Source: Acidobacteriota bacterium (GTDB lineage Bacteria; Acidobacteriota; Thermoanaerobaculia; Multivoradales; Multivoraceae). From it: a stretch of 64,000 nt of DNA. Within the stretch, counting starts at the first letter, position 1, and every line of letters starts with the position of its first letter. The position numbers and the translations under genes are program-made. The stretch spans positions 1 to 64,000 of the forward strand of contig JAJCXN010000028.1 of assembly GCA_029263415.1 (NCBI GenBank). Reading direction: 5' to 3'. The notes beneath the pieces are model-generated. The model had not been told where the DNA came from. It did no database searches and was given only the letters and a program-made list of their open reading frames with translations. Shown piece by piece: positions 17,042-26,256 of the stretch.

Positions 17042-18301
17042 ATGCGCAGATTGATTTCATTCCTCGTGCTGTGCACGGCCCTTGGCGCCCTCGCCGCACC
17101 CGCCGTCACCCAAACACCAATCAACCCTCTCTCGTCCACCCCGCTCTTTGAGCGCCTCTCGAACGATGCAGAGTCGGCACGCTGGCTGTGGGGATCGGTG
17201 CGAGTCAATCCATCCATTGGGCTGAGTGATGTGCAGTTCGTCGACAACGTTTTCGTTGACTCAGGGGTCCAGCAGCAAGAACCCGTCAGTGATGTCAGCG
17301 CCAGCGTGTTCGCGGGTCTCAACTTCTACCAACTGCTCGGCGACAGCAGTGCTCTGGCGACCTTCGTCCGCCCGACCTACACGTGGTGGCAAGATCTCTC
17401 TGAACGCAACCGCCTCAACCTCGACGTGGGCGCGGCAGCCGCGATTGAAGTCAGTCGACTTTTCCTCAACGCTGAAGTGCGCTCGCGGGAGCGACTTGGC
17501 ATCGCCACCGAAGAAGCGGAACAGGAGATCAACTTCAAGAGCGACACGCTCGACATCGAGATGGGCGTTCAAATCTACCGCTCCCTTGCTCTATTCGCGG
17601 GCTTCGATCGGATAGAAAGCGAACACCTGCTCGAGCAAATGCCCTCGAGCCTGGTGCCTAACTTCAGCCGACTTGACCGAACTGATGAGACCACAACCGC
17701 AGGCTTGCGGATCGAGCCCGGACGCGACGCTACCTTGGCGATAGGCTTCGTGGAGAAGACCGGTCAATCTCCAATCACCCGTCGCGACTACGACGGCGAC
17801 GGCGTGAGCCTCTCGTTCTCGCTCGCGCGCCCCAACCTCGCGATCGTGGCCGCCATCGAAAACGTCGACCTCCAGCCCGTCGCCGGCTCCACGTTCCAAC
17901 CGTTCGACCAAACGACCGGCCGAATCCAACTACGCCTGGGGACCGATACCGGGCGATCACTGGCTTTCCAAGCACGGCGTGGCCTCACTGCGTCAGTGCG
18001 AACCGCTTTCAGCGACTTCGAATCGACCCGCTACCAAGTCACCGGAGCAACTCCGCTCGGCCAACGCTTCCTATTGACCGTCGGTGCCGAGGAGGGCGAT
18101 CGTGATTTCCGTAGCAGCGTGCGCCAGGACGACACCCGGCGCGCCTTTGCCACTCTGCGCTTCGAGCTGGTCAGCACGGCGGCGATGACCGCGAGGTACG
18201 AGCGAAGCGAGATAGAATCGAGCGAGGCGCAATTCAGTCGAGATATCAACCGTTTCACGGTAGACTTCTCGATCGGCTTGTCCGGTCTTGCGTGGCCATA
18301 G
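17042..18301 (+). CDS. Outer-membrane beta-barrel protein of the exopolysaccharide operon
   Basis: 419 residues with a clear cleaved signal peptide (about 1-22, ending near AAPAVTQ). Alternating amphipathic beta strands run from about 45 to the end, with the last strand closing on hydrophobic residues. It resembles the barrel proteins that precede Wza/Wzc homologues in exopolysaccharide operons of Myxococcota and related groups, where they may form or assist the outer-membrane exit. The ATG follows AGAGGAACCC, a good ribosome-binding site. First gene of the plus-strand export operon; the Wza-like gene follows after about 110 bases. Confidence 0.8.
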   Translation: MRRLISFLVLCTALGALAAPAVTQTPINPLSSTPLFERLSNDAESARWLWGSVRVNPSIGLSDVQFVDNVFVDSGVQQQEPVSDVSASVFAGLNFYQLLGDSSALATFVRPTYTWWQDLSERNRLNLDVGAAAAIEVSRLFLNAEVRSRERLGIATEEAEQEINFKSDTLDIEMGVQIYRSLALFAGFDRIESEHLLEQMPSSLVPNFSRLDRTDETTTAGLRIEPGRDATLAIGFVEKTGQSPITRRDYDGDGVSLSFSLARPNLAIVAAIENVDLQPVAGSTFQPFDQTTGRIQLRLGTDTGRSLAFQARRGLTASVRTAFSDFESTRYQVTGATPLGQRFLLTVGAEEGDRDFRSSVRQDDTRRAFATLRFELVSTAAMTARYERSEIESSEAQFSRDINRFTVDFSIGLSGLAWP

Positions 18302-18409
18302 AATCTGCTGGTAATCGCCTAACCCCTTTGGCGACCGACAGTTACACATCAGGCACGCTGGTCCGAAACCACCCACCGGATTCGCCTCGATTCCCTTTCG
18401 GTTTATCTC

Positions 18410-19261
18410 ATGTCTCGACCAACAGTATTCGCCCTACCCTTGCTCAGTACTGGCGCCGCATTGGCTTACACCTTGTGGGCGTGCGCAGCGTGGGCGCAAG
18501 CGCCGGACCAAACCTACCGGTTGGGTGCTGGCGACCAAGTTTCGGTCACCGTAGTCGAAGCCCCTGAGCTCAATACCAACCAGGTCGTCGACAACGCAGG
18601 TGTCTTAACGTTGCCCCGCGACGCGGGCAGGGTAAGTGTGGTCGGGCTCACCGTTGTGCAGGCAGAAGCGGCGGTCAAGGAGCGGCTCGAGCGAGAACTG
18701 CGCACCGCCACTGTGGATATCGCAGTCGAAGGAACGCGATCCAGTTCAGTTCGCCTACTCGGCGCAGTGAACACTCCCGGTCCTCGCACGATCGGAACCG
18801 CGACCGGTCTGTTCGAACTCCTAACTCGAAGCGACGTGATCAAGAGCCCTAACGCAGGCATTGTGAAGGTCCGGCGAACCTCGAGTCACGGTTTCTCTGA
18901 ACAGGTCGAAATTCCACTTGCACCTTTGCTGCAAGGACTCGAGCCTCGATACAACCTACCGCTCTTGAATGGCGATCTCATCACCGTCCCCGAGGGGGAG
19001 CAGATCACCGTCTACTTCGCTACAGAGTTGTCGGGCTCAGTGACTTTGGAGGTTGGCGAACCCAAAACCCTCATCCGGGCCATCTCCAAGGCGGGCGGAC
19101 TGACCGAACGATCGTCCGGCAAGATCATCATCGCGCGCACCCTCGCCGACGGCACCATCAAGCAGATCGAGGCCAACTACAAACGGATTCTCAACTCGCG
19201 CGAACCAGACGTGCTCCTTCAAAACGGCGACCTCATCAACGTCAAGCGCTCCATCTTCTAG
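18410..19261 (+). CDS. Wza-like polysaccharide export protein
   Basis: 283 residues: signal peptide (about 1-29, cleavage near AWAQA), then a Poly_export domain (about 33-110, YRLGAGDQVSVTV) and two SLBB-type domains (about 115-195 and 205-283, including VRLLGAVNTPGPRTI and LIRAISKAGGLTERSSG). Outer-membrane polysaccharide secretin that exports the polymer together with the Wzc-like protein encoded 44 bases downstream. No lipobox cysteine is placed where Wza has one. A C-terminal membrane helix of the Wza type is not obvious, so the barrel protein upstream may supply the outer-membrane pore. Confidence 0.92.
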   Translation: MSRPTVFALPLLSTGAALAYTLWACAAWAQAPDQTYRLGAGDQVSVTVVEAPELNTNQVVDNAGVLTLPRDAGRVSVVGLTVVQAEAAVKERLERELRTATVDIAVEGTRSSSVRLLGAVNTPGPRTIGTATGLFELLTRSDVIKSPNAGIVKVRRTSSHGFSEQVEIPLAPLLQGLEPRYNLPLLNGDLITVPEGEQITVYFATELSGSVTLEVGEPKTLIRAISKAGGLTERSSGKIIIARTLADGTIKQIEANYKRILNSREPDVLLQNGDLINVKRSIF

Positions 19262-19305
19262 TCCCATACCCACACCCTCCGCGAATCACCCGAAGGCCTA
19301 AGACC

Positions 19306-21606
19306 ATGGATCAACCACTGCTCGGCAGCACCAGCCAACCCCAGCAGCTAGCAGACGATGGCTCGTTTGAGTTTGACCCCGCTGAATACTGGGCCATGTT
19401 GCGCCGTCACTGGCTGACCGTGATCGCTGCGGCACTTCTCGGACTGGCATGGGGATTTGTGCAATTCATCAACACCCCTGAGACCTTCAGGACCTCAACC
19501 CGAGTGCAAATCGAACGCCGGGTACCGAGTCCTCTGGGGGGCCAGAACGTGTGGATGCAATCCTTGTGGAATCCAGAGTTCTACCCAACTCAGTACGAAA
19601 TCCTCAAGGGCGCTGGACTGGCGCTCAAAGTCGTTGAGAACTTGAAGCTCTGGGAGGACCCGTACTACGAAACAGCTGGAGCACTCAGCAGTTCGTCCAC
19701 CTCGGGAAATACCGCCGAAGACGACAACCGCATGAAGCTCAGCCTCGCCGGGAGGATCCGGGGTGGAGTCGAGATTAGACCGGTGCGCGGGACCTCTCTG
19801 GTCGACATCTCCTACCGCGCTCGTAATGCAGACCTAGCGGCCAAGCTCGCGAACGGATACGCCCAGGCATTCATCAACCAGAACCGCACCGACCAGGAGA
19901 GCGCGGCCAGCCACATTTCGACCCAGCTCGAGACCGAGATCCAATCCGCGGAAGCGCAGATCCGTAAGGACGAGCAACGGATCTACGAACTTGCCGATCG
20001 CACCGGCCTGCTTGCCCCGAACGCCACCTCCGAGGTCCAAGACTCGCGCGTAGCCGCCGCTAACGATCAACTATCGAGCGCTGAACAGCGCAGAATCGCT
20101 GCCCAGTCAGAATACAACTCCAAACGAAACCAACAACCGATGGCGGTTGCTCAAGTCAGCGCTCCGTTGGAGTTCAATACAGCACGCAGCAAGTTGACCG
20201 AACTGGAGGCCGAGTACGACTCAAAGAAGGATGTCTACCTCGACGACTCCCAAGTCATCCTGCAACTGAGAAGCGCCTTGGACGCTGAGCGCAAGCGGTT
20301 CGAGACAGCAGTGACCAATCTCGCGAACCGCGCGGTCAACGAGGCGCGCGGTAAGTACGAGCAAGCGCAGCGCGAAGAGCAAACACTGTCAAACAGGTAT
20401 CAAAGTCTCAGGCGCAGCGCACGAGCCTCGCAAGTTGATGTCAACGAAACCGACAACCTGCGCGACAGTATCGCCGCTCAAAGGGGAACCCTCACCCAGC
20501 TCCGCTTGCGCCAACAAGAGTTCAACGTTGCCAACCGAAACGCGGGCGAATCGTCGATCCGACAGATCGCTGAGGCGTACCCACCAGGGTCGCCAGTCTC
20601 TCCGCAGCTTCGCTCAGAGCTTACCGCGGGACTCGCTCTGGGACTCATGCTCGGCATTGGTCTGGTGCTCTTGCTTGAGCTGCTAGACCGAACCGTCAAA
20701 ACACCAGGCGAACTCGAGCGCCGACTCAACCTGCCCATTCTGGCCGCCATTCCAGACATTGCCGCTAAGCGTGGCTATGGCCGCTATGGGTACGGCTATG
20801 GGTACGGCTATGGGTACGGTCGCAGTTCGTCGCGTAAGCCCAAGAAGCGCCGCGTCAAAAAGCCTGACGAACCATCGATTGATCTGATTCCCTTTCGCAA
20901 GCCCAGGATCGCTGTTTCAGAGGCCTACCGCGGCCTCCGCACCAACCTGCTCCTATCGACTGCTGATGAGTTAAAGGTGGTTGCTGTCACCAGCTCCTTC
21001 CCTTCCGAAGGCAAAACTGCAACCACAACCAACCTTGCGACCGTGCTCGCGCAGCTCGGCAAGAAGACGCTAGTGATCGATGGCGACCTGCGTAAGGCGC
21101 GGATTCATGAGGTCCTTAAGATCTCCAACCGCAGCGGGTTGGTCAACTATCTGGTCGGCGCACAGCCGATCGAGAACGTGGTGCTGGCAACCCAGGTCGA
21201 CAACCTTTTTGCCGCACCGGCCGGCCCCGCCCCACCTAACCCATCCGAGTTGCTGGCCTCCGCTCGCATGGAGCATTTCCTCAACGAGGCGAGGAAGGCC
21301 TTCGACTTCGTTGTGATCGATACACCGCCGGTACTCGCGGTGACTGACGCAGCAATCCTGGGTTCCTTAGCAGACGGACTGGTTATCACCTGCCGCGCTG
21401 GACGCGTGACACGAGACGAACTGCGCAGTTGTCGCGACCGACTGTCGATGGGCGGGGTCAAGATTCTGGGCGCCGTTCTCAACTGTTTCCGGCCCCATGC
21501 CAGTCGCGGCGAGCGCGGCTACAGCACCTACCACTATGAGACCTACGGGCATGACGACGACACCGACATGTACGATAGCGATCCCCGTCAGGGTGAAGTT
21601 GCATGA
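19306..21606 (+). CDS. Wzc-like chain-length regulator and tyrosine autokinase
   Basis: 766 residues. An inner-membrane Wzz domain has helices near 38-55 and 440-460 around a long periplasmic coiled coil (about 190-400). The cytoplasmic BY-kinase has Walker A SFPSEGKTATTTN near 565, Walker A' TLVIDGDLRKAR near 588 and Walker B FVVIDTPP near 667. A C-terminal tyrosine cluster (about 742-757) provides autophosphorylation sites. Between membrane helix and kinase, about 490-505, lies a Gly-Tyr repeat followed by a basic stretch. Phosphorylation cycles with the phosphatase encoded next control polymer length and export. The stop overlaps the phosphatase start as ATGA. Confidence 0.95.
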   Translation: MDQPLLGSTSQPQQLADDGSFEFDPAEYWAMLRRHWLTVIAAALLGLAWGFVQFINTPETFRTSTRVQIERRVPSPLGGQNVWMQSLWNPEFYPTQYEILKGAGLALKVVENLKLWEDPYYETAGALSSSSTSGNTAEDDNRMKLSLAGRIRGGVEIRPVRGTSLVDISYRARNADLAAKLANGYAQAFINQNRTDQESAASHISTQLETEIQSAEAQIRKDEQRIYELADRTGLLAPNATSEVQDSRVAAANDQLSSAEQRRIAAQSEYNSKRNQQPMAVAQVSAPLEFNTARSKLTELEAEYDSKKDVYLDDSQVILQLRSALDAERKRFETAVTNLANRAVNEARGKYEQAQREEQTLSNRYQSLRRSARASQVDVNETDNLRDSIAAQRGTLTQLRLRQQEFNVANRNAGESSIRQIAEAYPPGSPVSPQLRSELTAGLALGLMLGIGLVLLLELLDRTVKTPGELERRLNLPILAAIPDIAAKRGYGRYGYGYGYGYGYGRSSSRKPKKRRVKKPDEPSIDLIPFRKPRIAVSEAYRGLRTNLLLSTADELKVVAVTSSFPSEGKTATTTNLATVLAQLGKKTLVIDGDLRKARIHEVLKISNRSGLVNYLVGAQPIENVVLATQVDNLFAAPAGPAPPNPSELLASARMEHFLNEARKAFDFVVIDTPPVLAVTDAAILGSLADGLVITCRAGRVTRDELRSCRDRLSMGGVKILGAVLNCFRPHASRGERGYSTYHYETYGHDDDTDMYDSDPRQGEVA
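20784..20819 (+). repeat. Three perfect 12-bp tandem repeats within the tyrosine kinase gene
   Basis: The unit CTATGGGTACGG occurs three times without mismatch and encodes the Gly-Tyr tract in the linker between membrane helix and kinase domain. A less exact GGCTATGGCCG precedes it. Units of twelve bases keep the reading frame, so copy number could vary between strains without breaking the gene. Confidence 0.85.
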
Positions 21607-22334
21607 TCGACCTGCACACCCACATCCTGCCATCGATCGACGATGGAGCCAGCTCTTGGGATGAGTCGGTTGCCATGTGCAGAAACGCGGCCGAAGATGG
21701 CTGTAGTGTTCTAGTCGCAACGCCACACCAACGCCATCCCCACTGGTGGAACGATGACCTAGCCGCAATCAGCAGGCTGCGTGCGGAACTCCAGTCGCGC
21801 TTAGGTCCTCATCCCAGAATCGTGCTGGGAGCGGAGGTCCGCGCAGACGTTGCCATCCTCAACGCAGTCGACTCCCTTGCTGGCGAGCCGATGATCCAAC
21901 CCCTCGCAAACTCGCGCTACTTGTTGCTTGAGTTTGGTACCGAGGCAGGCCCCGAGCCCGAAGCTGTAGTGCACGAAATGAGCATCGCTGGGATCACTCC
22001 GGTGCTCGCCCATCCCGAGTGCATTCCATGGCTCGCTCATGACCTCGAGCGCCTCGACAACCTAGTGAAACTCGGCGCCCTACTGCAGATTACTGCGATG
22101 AGCGTGCTCGGTGACTTCGGACGTGGTCCACGCGACTCCTCACACAACCTTCTCGATGCTGGTCTGGTTCATGTAATGGCCAGCGACTGCCACAATCTTG
22201 AGCACCGACCTCCGGGGCTTTCATCCGCCGCAGCACTCATCGAGCGGAAGTATGGATCTGCTACTGCCACCGCCATCACCATCACCAATCCCAAAGCCAT
22301 CATCAACGATCACGCCGTCAGCGTCGCTGCTTAG
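21603..22334 (+). CDS. CpsB/YwqE-type protein-tyrosine phosphatase (PHP family)
   Basis: 243 residues beginning directly with the metal-binding MIDLHTHILPSIDDG motif of the PHP family, with ATPHQRHPHW near 39-48, LLEFG, PVLAHPEC near 135 and ASDCHN near 195. These supply the histidine and aspartate metal ligands. Such enzymes dephosphorylate BY-kinases; the partner is the Wzc-like protein whose stop overlaps this start by four bases. Cytoplasmic. No other role is suggested by the sequence. Confidence 0.93.
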   Translation: MIDLHTHILPSIDDGASSWDESVAMCRNAAEDGCSVLVATPHQRHPHWWNDDLAAISRLRAELQSRLGPHPRIVLGAEVRADVAILNAVDSLAGEPMIQPLANSRYLLLEFGTEAGPEPEAVVHEMSIAGITPVLAHPECIPWLAHDLERLDNLVKLGALLQITAMSVLGDFGRGPRDSSHNLLDAGLVHVMASDCHNLEHRPPGLSSAAALIERKYGSATATAITITNPKAIINDHAVSVAA

Positions 22335-22351
22335 GGACGGATAGCAAGACG

Positions 22352-23740
22352 ATGAACCTGTTGTTTGCCAAAGTGCGCTGCGTTGCGCCACCCACCTTGC
22401 TCAGCGTTGCTCTCGCCATCGTTTGTTCAGGAAGCACGGGCGCCCAGAGCTACTCAGAGGATCGACTGACTGCGGGACAACGACTGCACGCATCGGGCAA
22501 CTACCAACAGGCGATCATTGAATTCAGCCTCGCGTGCATTAGCACGCTTGACCGCCCCGTTGAATACGGCCGCTGTAAGACTCTCTTGTTCTTGTCGCAG
22601 ATTGGCGACCGACAACGGGTTGAGGCGAGGTCGACCCTGCTATTGATCGCACGCATCGAACAAGATCAGCGGGCCTTCAGTACCGCTGACCTAGGGTCGC
22701 AAGTCCGACAGCTGTTCTTAGGTACCGTTCTTCAAGACTTCTCCAGTGAGAACTTCTCGCAATCGCCACGCTTCTCAGCCTTACTGGAAGCGGCGCGAGC
22801 CCAGCAGCTGCCTGAGCAGTCGCATCAGTCGCGGTCGCTCGCTGAGCTCAAGGCTCACGCGGCGGCAAACCCCAACGACCTGAGAGCGCTTGAACGTCTC
22901 ACCGAGCGCCTCTATCGTCAGCGGAAGGTCGCCGATGCGTCCAAGCGCTCCGACAGTTTGGTCTCCGCTGAACCGACCAACGCAACTGGCCGGTGCATTC
23001 AGGCAACCACCCGCGCCGCACGCAATCGCTCACTTTGCGCGAGCTACTTGCCGGCCATCGACGAGTGTTCGCAGAGTTTGCGAACAGCCTTTTACGTCGA
23101 GACGGTTCTGCAATGTCATCTCGATCTTGAGTCCTACAACGAAGGTCGTGACTTCCTATCGACATTGACTGCGCAAGTGAAAAGCACATCAAAGGTCACT
23201 GGGCTCGCGCGGAAGATCACCAAACGCGCTGATCCTCCGTCTTTCCTGGATATCCAATCAGCGAACCAAACAGCGAGCACCGAAACCGCTGCTCAGCCCA
23301 AGAGGCTCGACGCGAGCGCTGTGACACCGACGGCTGCAAAAGAACAGATCCTTGACCGGCAGATCATCGAGCACTCCCAAGAACTTGAGCGAGCGGGAGA
23401 CGAGGCGGTGAAGAATCGCGATAGGCCAGCGCTCTTGGCGATCCAGGAGCAAGTGCGCCGGCTGGCGGACCAACACCAGTCGATCTTTCAGCCTCAGCGA
23501 GTCGCCGGCAAGTTCGGGTACGTACTGAGAGACTGGGCGGCGACAGTCAAGTACATCAGGCGCGCCCAGGGCTTTGGAAGCACGAGCGCCAACCTGACCT
23601 TCTACCTGGCTGTCGCCTACTATGAACTGGGCGACCGCGCCTCGGCCGAAACGGCCATGCGAGACAGTCTAGAACGTAATGTCCGACGATCTGACTTGGT
23701 CAAGGCCTACGAAGAGAAGATCCTCGGCTCCGCGCCATGA
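22352..23740 (+). CDS. Uncharacterised secreted TPR-like protein
   Basis: 462 residues with a signal peptide (about 1-31, GSTGAQ) and helical repeats. A TPR-like pair at about 36-75 (RLHASGNYQQAIIEFSLAC) is followed by further repeats, with a last clear TPR at about 400-445 (AYYELGDRASAETAMRDSLE). Several cysteines occur in the middle, as expected for a periplasmic protein with disulfides. I do not recognise a family beyond the repeats. It follows the phosphatase by 17 bases and its stop overlaps the start of the third ligase/polymerase as ATGA. The overlap suggests that the two products work together in polymer assembly. Confidence 0.78.
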   Translation: MNLLFAKVRCVAPPTLLSVALAIVCSGSTGAQSYSEDRLTAGQRLHASGNYQQAIIEFSLACISTLDRPVEYGRCKTLLFLSQIGDRQRVEARSTLLLIARIEQDQRAFSTADLGSQVRQLFLGTVLQDFSSENFSQSPRFSALLEAARAQQLPEQSHQSRSLAELKAHAAANPNDLRALERLTERLYRQRKVADASKRSDSLVSAEPTNATGRCIQATTRAARNRSLCASYLPAIDECSQSLRTAFYVETVLQCHLDLESYNEGRDFLSTLTAQVKSTSKVTGLARKITKRADPPSFLDIQSANQTASTETAAQPKRLDASAVTPTAAKEQILDRQIIEHSQELERAGDEAVKNRDRPALLAIQEQVRRLADQHQSIFQPQRVAGKFGYVLRDWAATVKYIRRAQGFGSTSANLTFYLAVAYYELGDRASAETAMRDSLERNVRRSDLVKAYEEKILGSAP

Positions 23741-25107
23741 CTGTCGCAGCAGTCTCCGCGGAACTCCGGCAGCGCAACGCTGCGGCTCGGCCATGGTTTT
23801 CGCTGACCTTCGAGCGCTTCGTTGGCCTCGCAGCAGTGCACGTCGTGTTCGCAATCTGGCTTCCCAGAGCATCACTGCCCGCCACAGCCTTCGCATTGGT
23901 GGTGGTTGCCGGATCGATCGCAGCCGCCTGGATTCGCCCCAGCGCGGGCCCGTACTGCGCTCTTTACATCGCCGGAGCTGAACTCCTCTGGCGAATGGCT
24001 GCTGCCAACGTCTTCTGGGAGCTCGGAAAGTACGGTGCCATAGCAGCCTTACTGTTGTCGCTGCGCGGACGCTTTCGACTCACTCCGGTCACCACCGCGG
24101 CTACAACGTACTTCGTGCTTTTGATCCCTGCTACAGCAGCGACGGTCGGCATGCTCGGCATTGCGGAGGCTCGCAGCCGAATTGCGTTTAGCCTGAGTGG
24201 CCCGCTACTACTCGCGATCGGCATCATCGCATTCTCGGTGATGCCCCTCGAAGAAGTGCGTCCTCAACGACTACTGGCCTGGCTTGCACTGCCTATCATT
24301 GGCGTCGCCGGGAGAGTCGGCTGGCAAACAGTGAGAGCTGAGGAGATCATCTTTGAGTCGGAAGCCAGTTTCGCCACCAGCGGCGGTTTCGGCCCCAACC
24401 AAGTCTCGACCATCCTGGGAGTTGGTGCGCTTGCACTCTTCTTGCTCGCCGCACAAAGCCAGCGAAGGTTGCACCAAACGACCTTCAATGCCCTAGGCGG
24501 ATTGCTGTTCCTAGAGGCCGTGTTGACCTTCTCCCGAGGCGGAGTCGGCTCGGCATTGTTGGGCAGCGGTGCGCTGCTGATTCATCAAACGGCTTCTCCA
24601 CGACGAGCTCGGGGATACCTCCTCGGCGCTCTGGTTTTGGGGCTGACTCTGTGGTTCCTAGTTCTTCCCCGGGTGGACCAGTGGACGGGCGGCGCCCTTG
24701 GAGAACGCTTCAGTTCGCTCGATTCCTCAGGGCGCATGGACATTGCCAAAAGCGATCTCGATCTGTTCTTGAAGAAGCCCATTCTTGGAGTAGGAGTTGG
24801 CCTTGCCCCCAACTTCAGACAGGTGAAGAACTTTGGCGTCGCCTCGCACACTGAACTCACTCGCGCGCTGTCCGAACACGGAAGCCTCGGGCTCTTGAGT
24901 TCGCTGTGTTTGATTGGCCTGATCTCAGTTTGCTACTGGAGAGCACCGAGCTTCGGATCGAAGGCGTGGACCGCCGCACTGGTCGCATGGGGACTCGGCA
25001 ATATGGCAACGGCTTCGCTCCGGCTCGCGGCTTCAGCCGCTGTGATCTGCCTAGCTTTCATCGACTTTCGAGGCCTCAAGGAACCGGGTCCGGTGGATGA
25101 TCAGTGA
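23737..25107 (+). CDS. O-antigen ligase/polymerase family protein
   Basis: 456 residues with about ten membrane helices and the Wzy_C-like region: LTFSRGGVGSALLG near 265, then GVGVGLAPNFRQV and SHTELTRALSEHGSLGLLS near 350-385. Likely the polymerase for the exopolysaccharide exported by the Wza/Wzc pair of the same operon, because it is the only one of the three relatives located inside that operon. The ATG overlaps the stop of the secreted repeat protein by four bases. Confidence 0.87.
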   Translation: MTVAAVSAELRQRNAAARPWFSLTFERFVGLAAVHVVFAIWLPRASLPATAFALVVVAGSIAAAWIRPSAGPYCALYIAGAELLWRMAAANVFWELGKYGAIAALLLSLRGRFRLTPVTTAATTYFVLLIPATAATVGMLGIAEARSRIAFSLSGPLLLAIGIIAFSVMPLEEVRPQRLLAWLALPIIGVAGRVGWQTVRAEEIIFESEASFATSGGFGPNQVSTILGVGALALFLLAAQSQRRLHQTTFNALGGLLFLEAVLTFSRGGVGSALLGSGALLIHQTASPRRARGYLLGALVLGLTLWFLVLPRVDQWTGGALGERFSSLDSSGRMDIAKSDLDLFLKKPILGVGVGLAPNFRQVKNFGVASHTELTRALSEHGSLGLLSSLCLIGLISVCYWRAPSFGSKAWTAALVAWGLGNMATASLRLAASAAVICLAFIDFRGLKEPGPVDDQ

Positions 25108-25185
25108 CCACACGAGGGCCCGAGATGCCACTCTTTGTCGACATTGGACTTGGGCCAGCCTTCGCTAGCCGCCGACGCTAACGCT

Positions 25186-26256
25186 ATGCCTCACGACCCG
25201 AAACCAGGATTGCTGCTCGTAGGTAACCACTTGTCCAGGCGTGGCCGAGGCCGGACCGTCAGCGAAGACCTCGCAATACGACTCTCCAAACGCGGCTTCC
25301 CCACCTTAACGACCTCAACTCAGCGGATGGTCGCACTTCGCGCGGCCGACATGATGGCGACCTCAGTGCTCACCCGTAGTCGTTACCAACTGGCGATAAT
25401 CGACGTATTCAGCGGGCGCGCCTTTCGCTTCGCTGAAGCGGTGTCCTTCGCTGTCTGCAAGCTGGGCCGGCCGGTGATCTTCATATTGCACGGCGGAGAC
25501 CTGCCACGCTTCGCGACCCTGTTCCCAGAACGCGTGAGGCGTTTGCTGACAAGAGCGGCAGCTGTGACCAGTCCAAGCCAGTACTTGGCCTCACACCTCA
25601 GCGATCTCGGCGACATTCAGGTGATCCCGAACCCGATTGACGCCCGGCGGTTCACCATGCCAGCGGCCGCATCGACCGAGCCTCCGCGCACCGTTGTTTG
25701 GTTGCGAGCGTTTCACAAGATCTACCGGCCATGGGATGCCGTCCATGCTGTAGCCGAGGTACATCGAACGCATCCTCAGATCAACCTCATCATGATCGGA
25801 CCTGACAAGGGGGACGGATCTCTAGCCCGCGTCAAAGGCGCGATCCGCGCCACCGGTGCAGAGAACTATGTGAAGCTCGCCCCGACCGCCATCCCTCACC
25901 AGCAAGTGCCACGGGAACTGCACAAGGGAGATATCTTCCTCAACACCACATCAGTCGACAATGCTCCAGTGTCGGTGCTTGAGGCAATGGCATCGGGGCT
26001 GCCGGTAGTCAGCACTAACGCTGGCGGCTTGCCTTACCTGCTCAAGAACGAGCGAACGGCGCTGCTTACTGAAATCGGAGCGGTGGACCAGCAAGCGGCT
26101 GCGCTACGCCGGATGATCGATGAATCGGCCCTGTTCGATCACCTCCGGGCGAATGGTCGCGCGATGGCGAAAGCCAATGATTGGGACGTGATTCTTCCGA
26201 GATGGACCGCCCTAATCGAGCAGGTCGTTTCCTCGTCCACTACCAGGCCAGCATGA
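25186..26256 (+). CDS. Glycosyltransferase family 4 protein
   Basis: About 356 residues in the GT-B fold of the GT4 family. An N-terminal LLLVGNHLSRRGRGRTVSEDLA region is followed by ILHGGDLPRF, SPSQYLASHL and IPNPIDARRF before the second domain. That domain ends with the nucleotide-sugar site NAPVSVLEAMASGLPVVSTNAGGLPYLL (conserved E near 265). Adds a sugar to the lipid-linked repeat unit on the cytoplasmic face; donor and acceptor are not readable. The ATG at 25186 is preferred; a TTG at 25135 would add 17 poorly conserved residues. The stop overlaps the next start as ATGA. Confidence 0.9.
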   Translation: MPHDPKPGLLLVGNHLSRRGRGRTVSEDLAIRLSKRGFPTLTTSTQRMVALRAADMMATSVLTRSRYQLAIIDVFSGRAFRFAEAVSFAVCKLGRPVIFILHGGDLPRFATLFPERVRRLLTRAAAVTSPSQYLASHLSDLGDIQVIPNPIDARRFTMPAAASTEPPRTVVWLRAFHKIYRPWDAVHAVAEVHRTHPQINLIMIGPDKGDGSLARVKGAIRATGAENYVKLAPTAIPHQQVPRELHKGDIFLNTTSVDNAPVSVLEAMASGLPVVSTNAGGLPYLLKNERTALLTEIGAVDQQAAALRRMIDESALFDHLRANGRAMAKANDWDVILPRWTALIEQVVSSSTTRPA

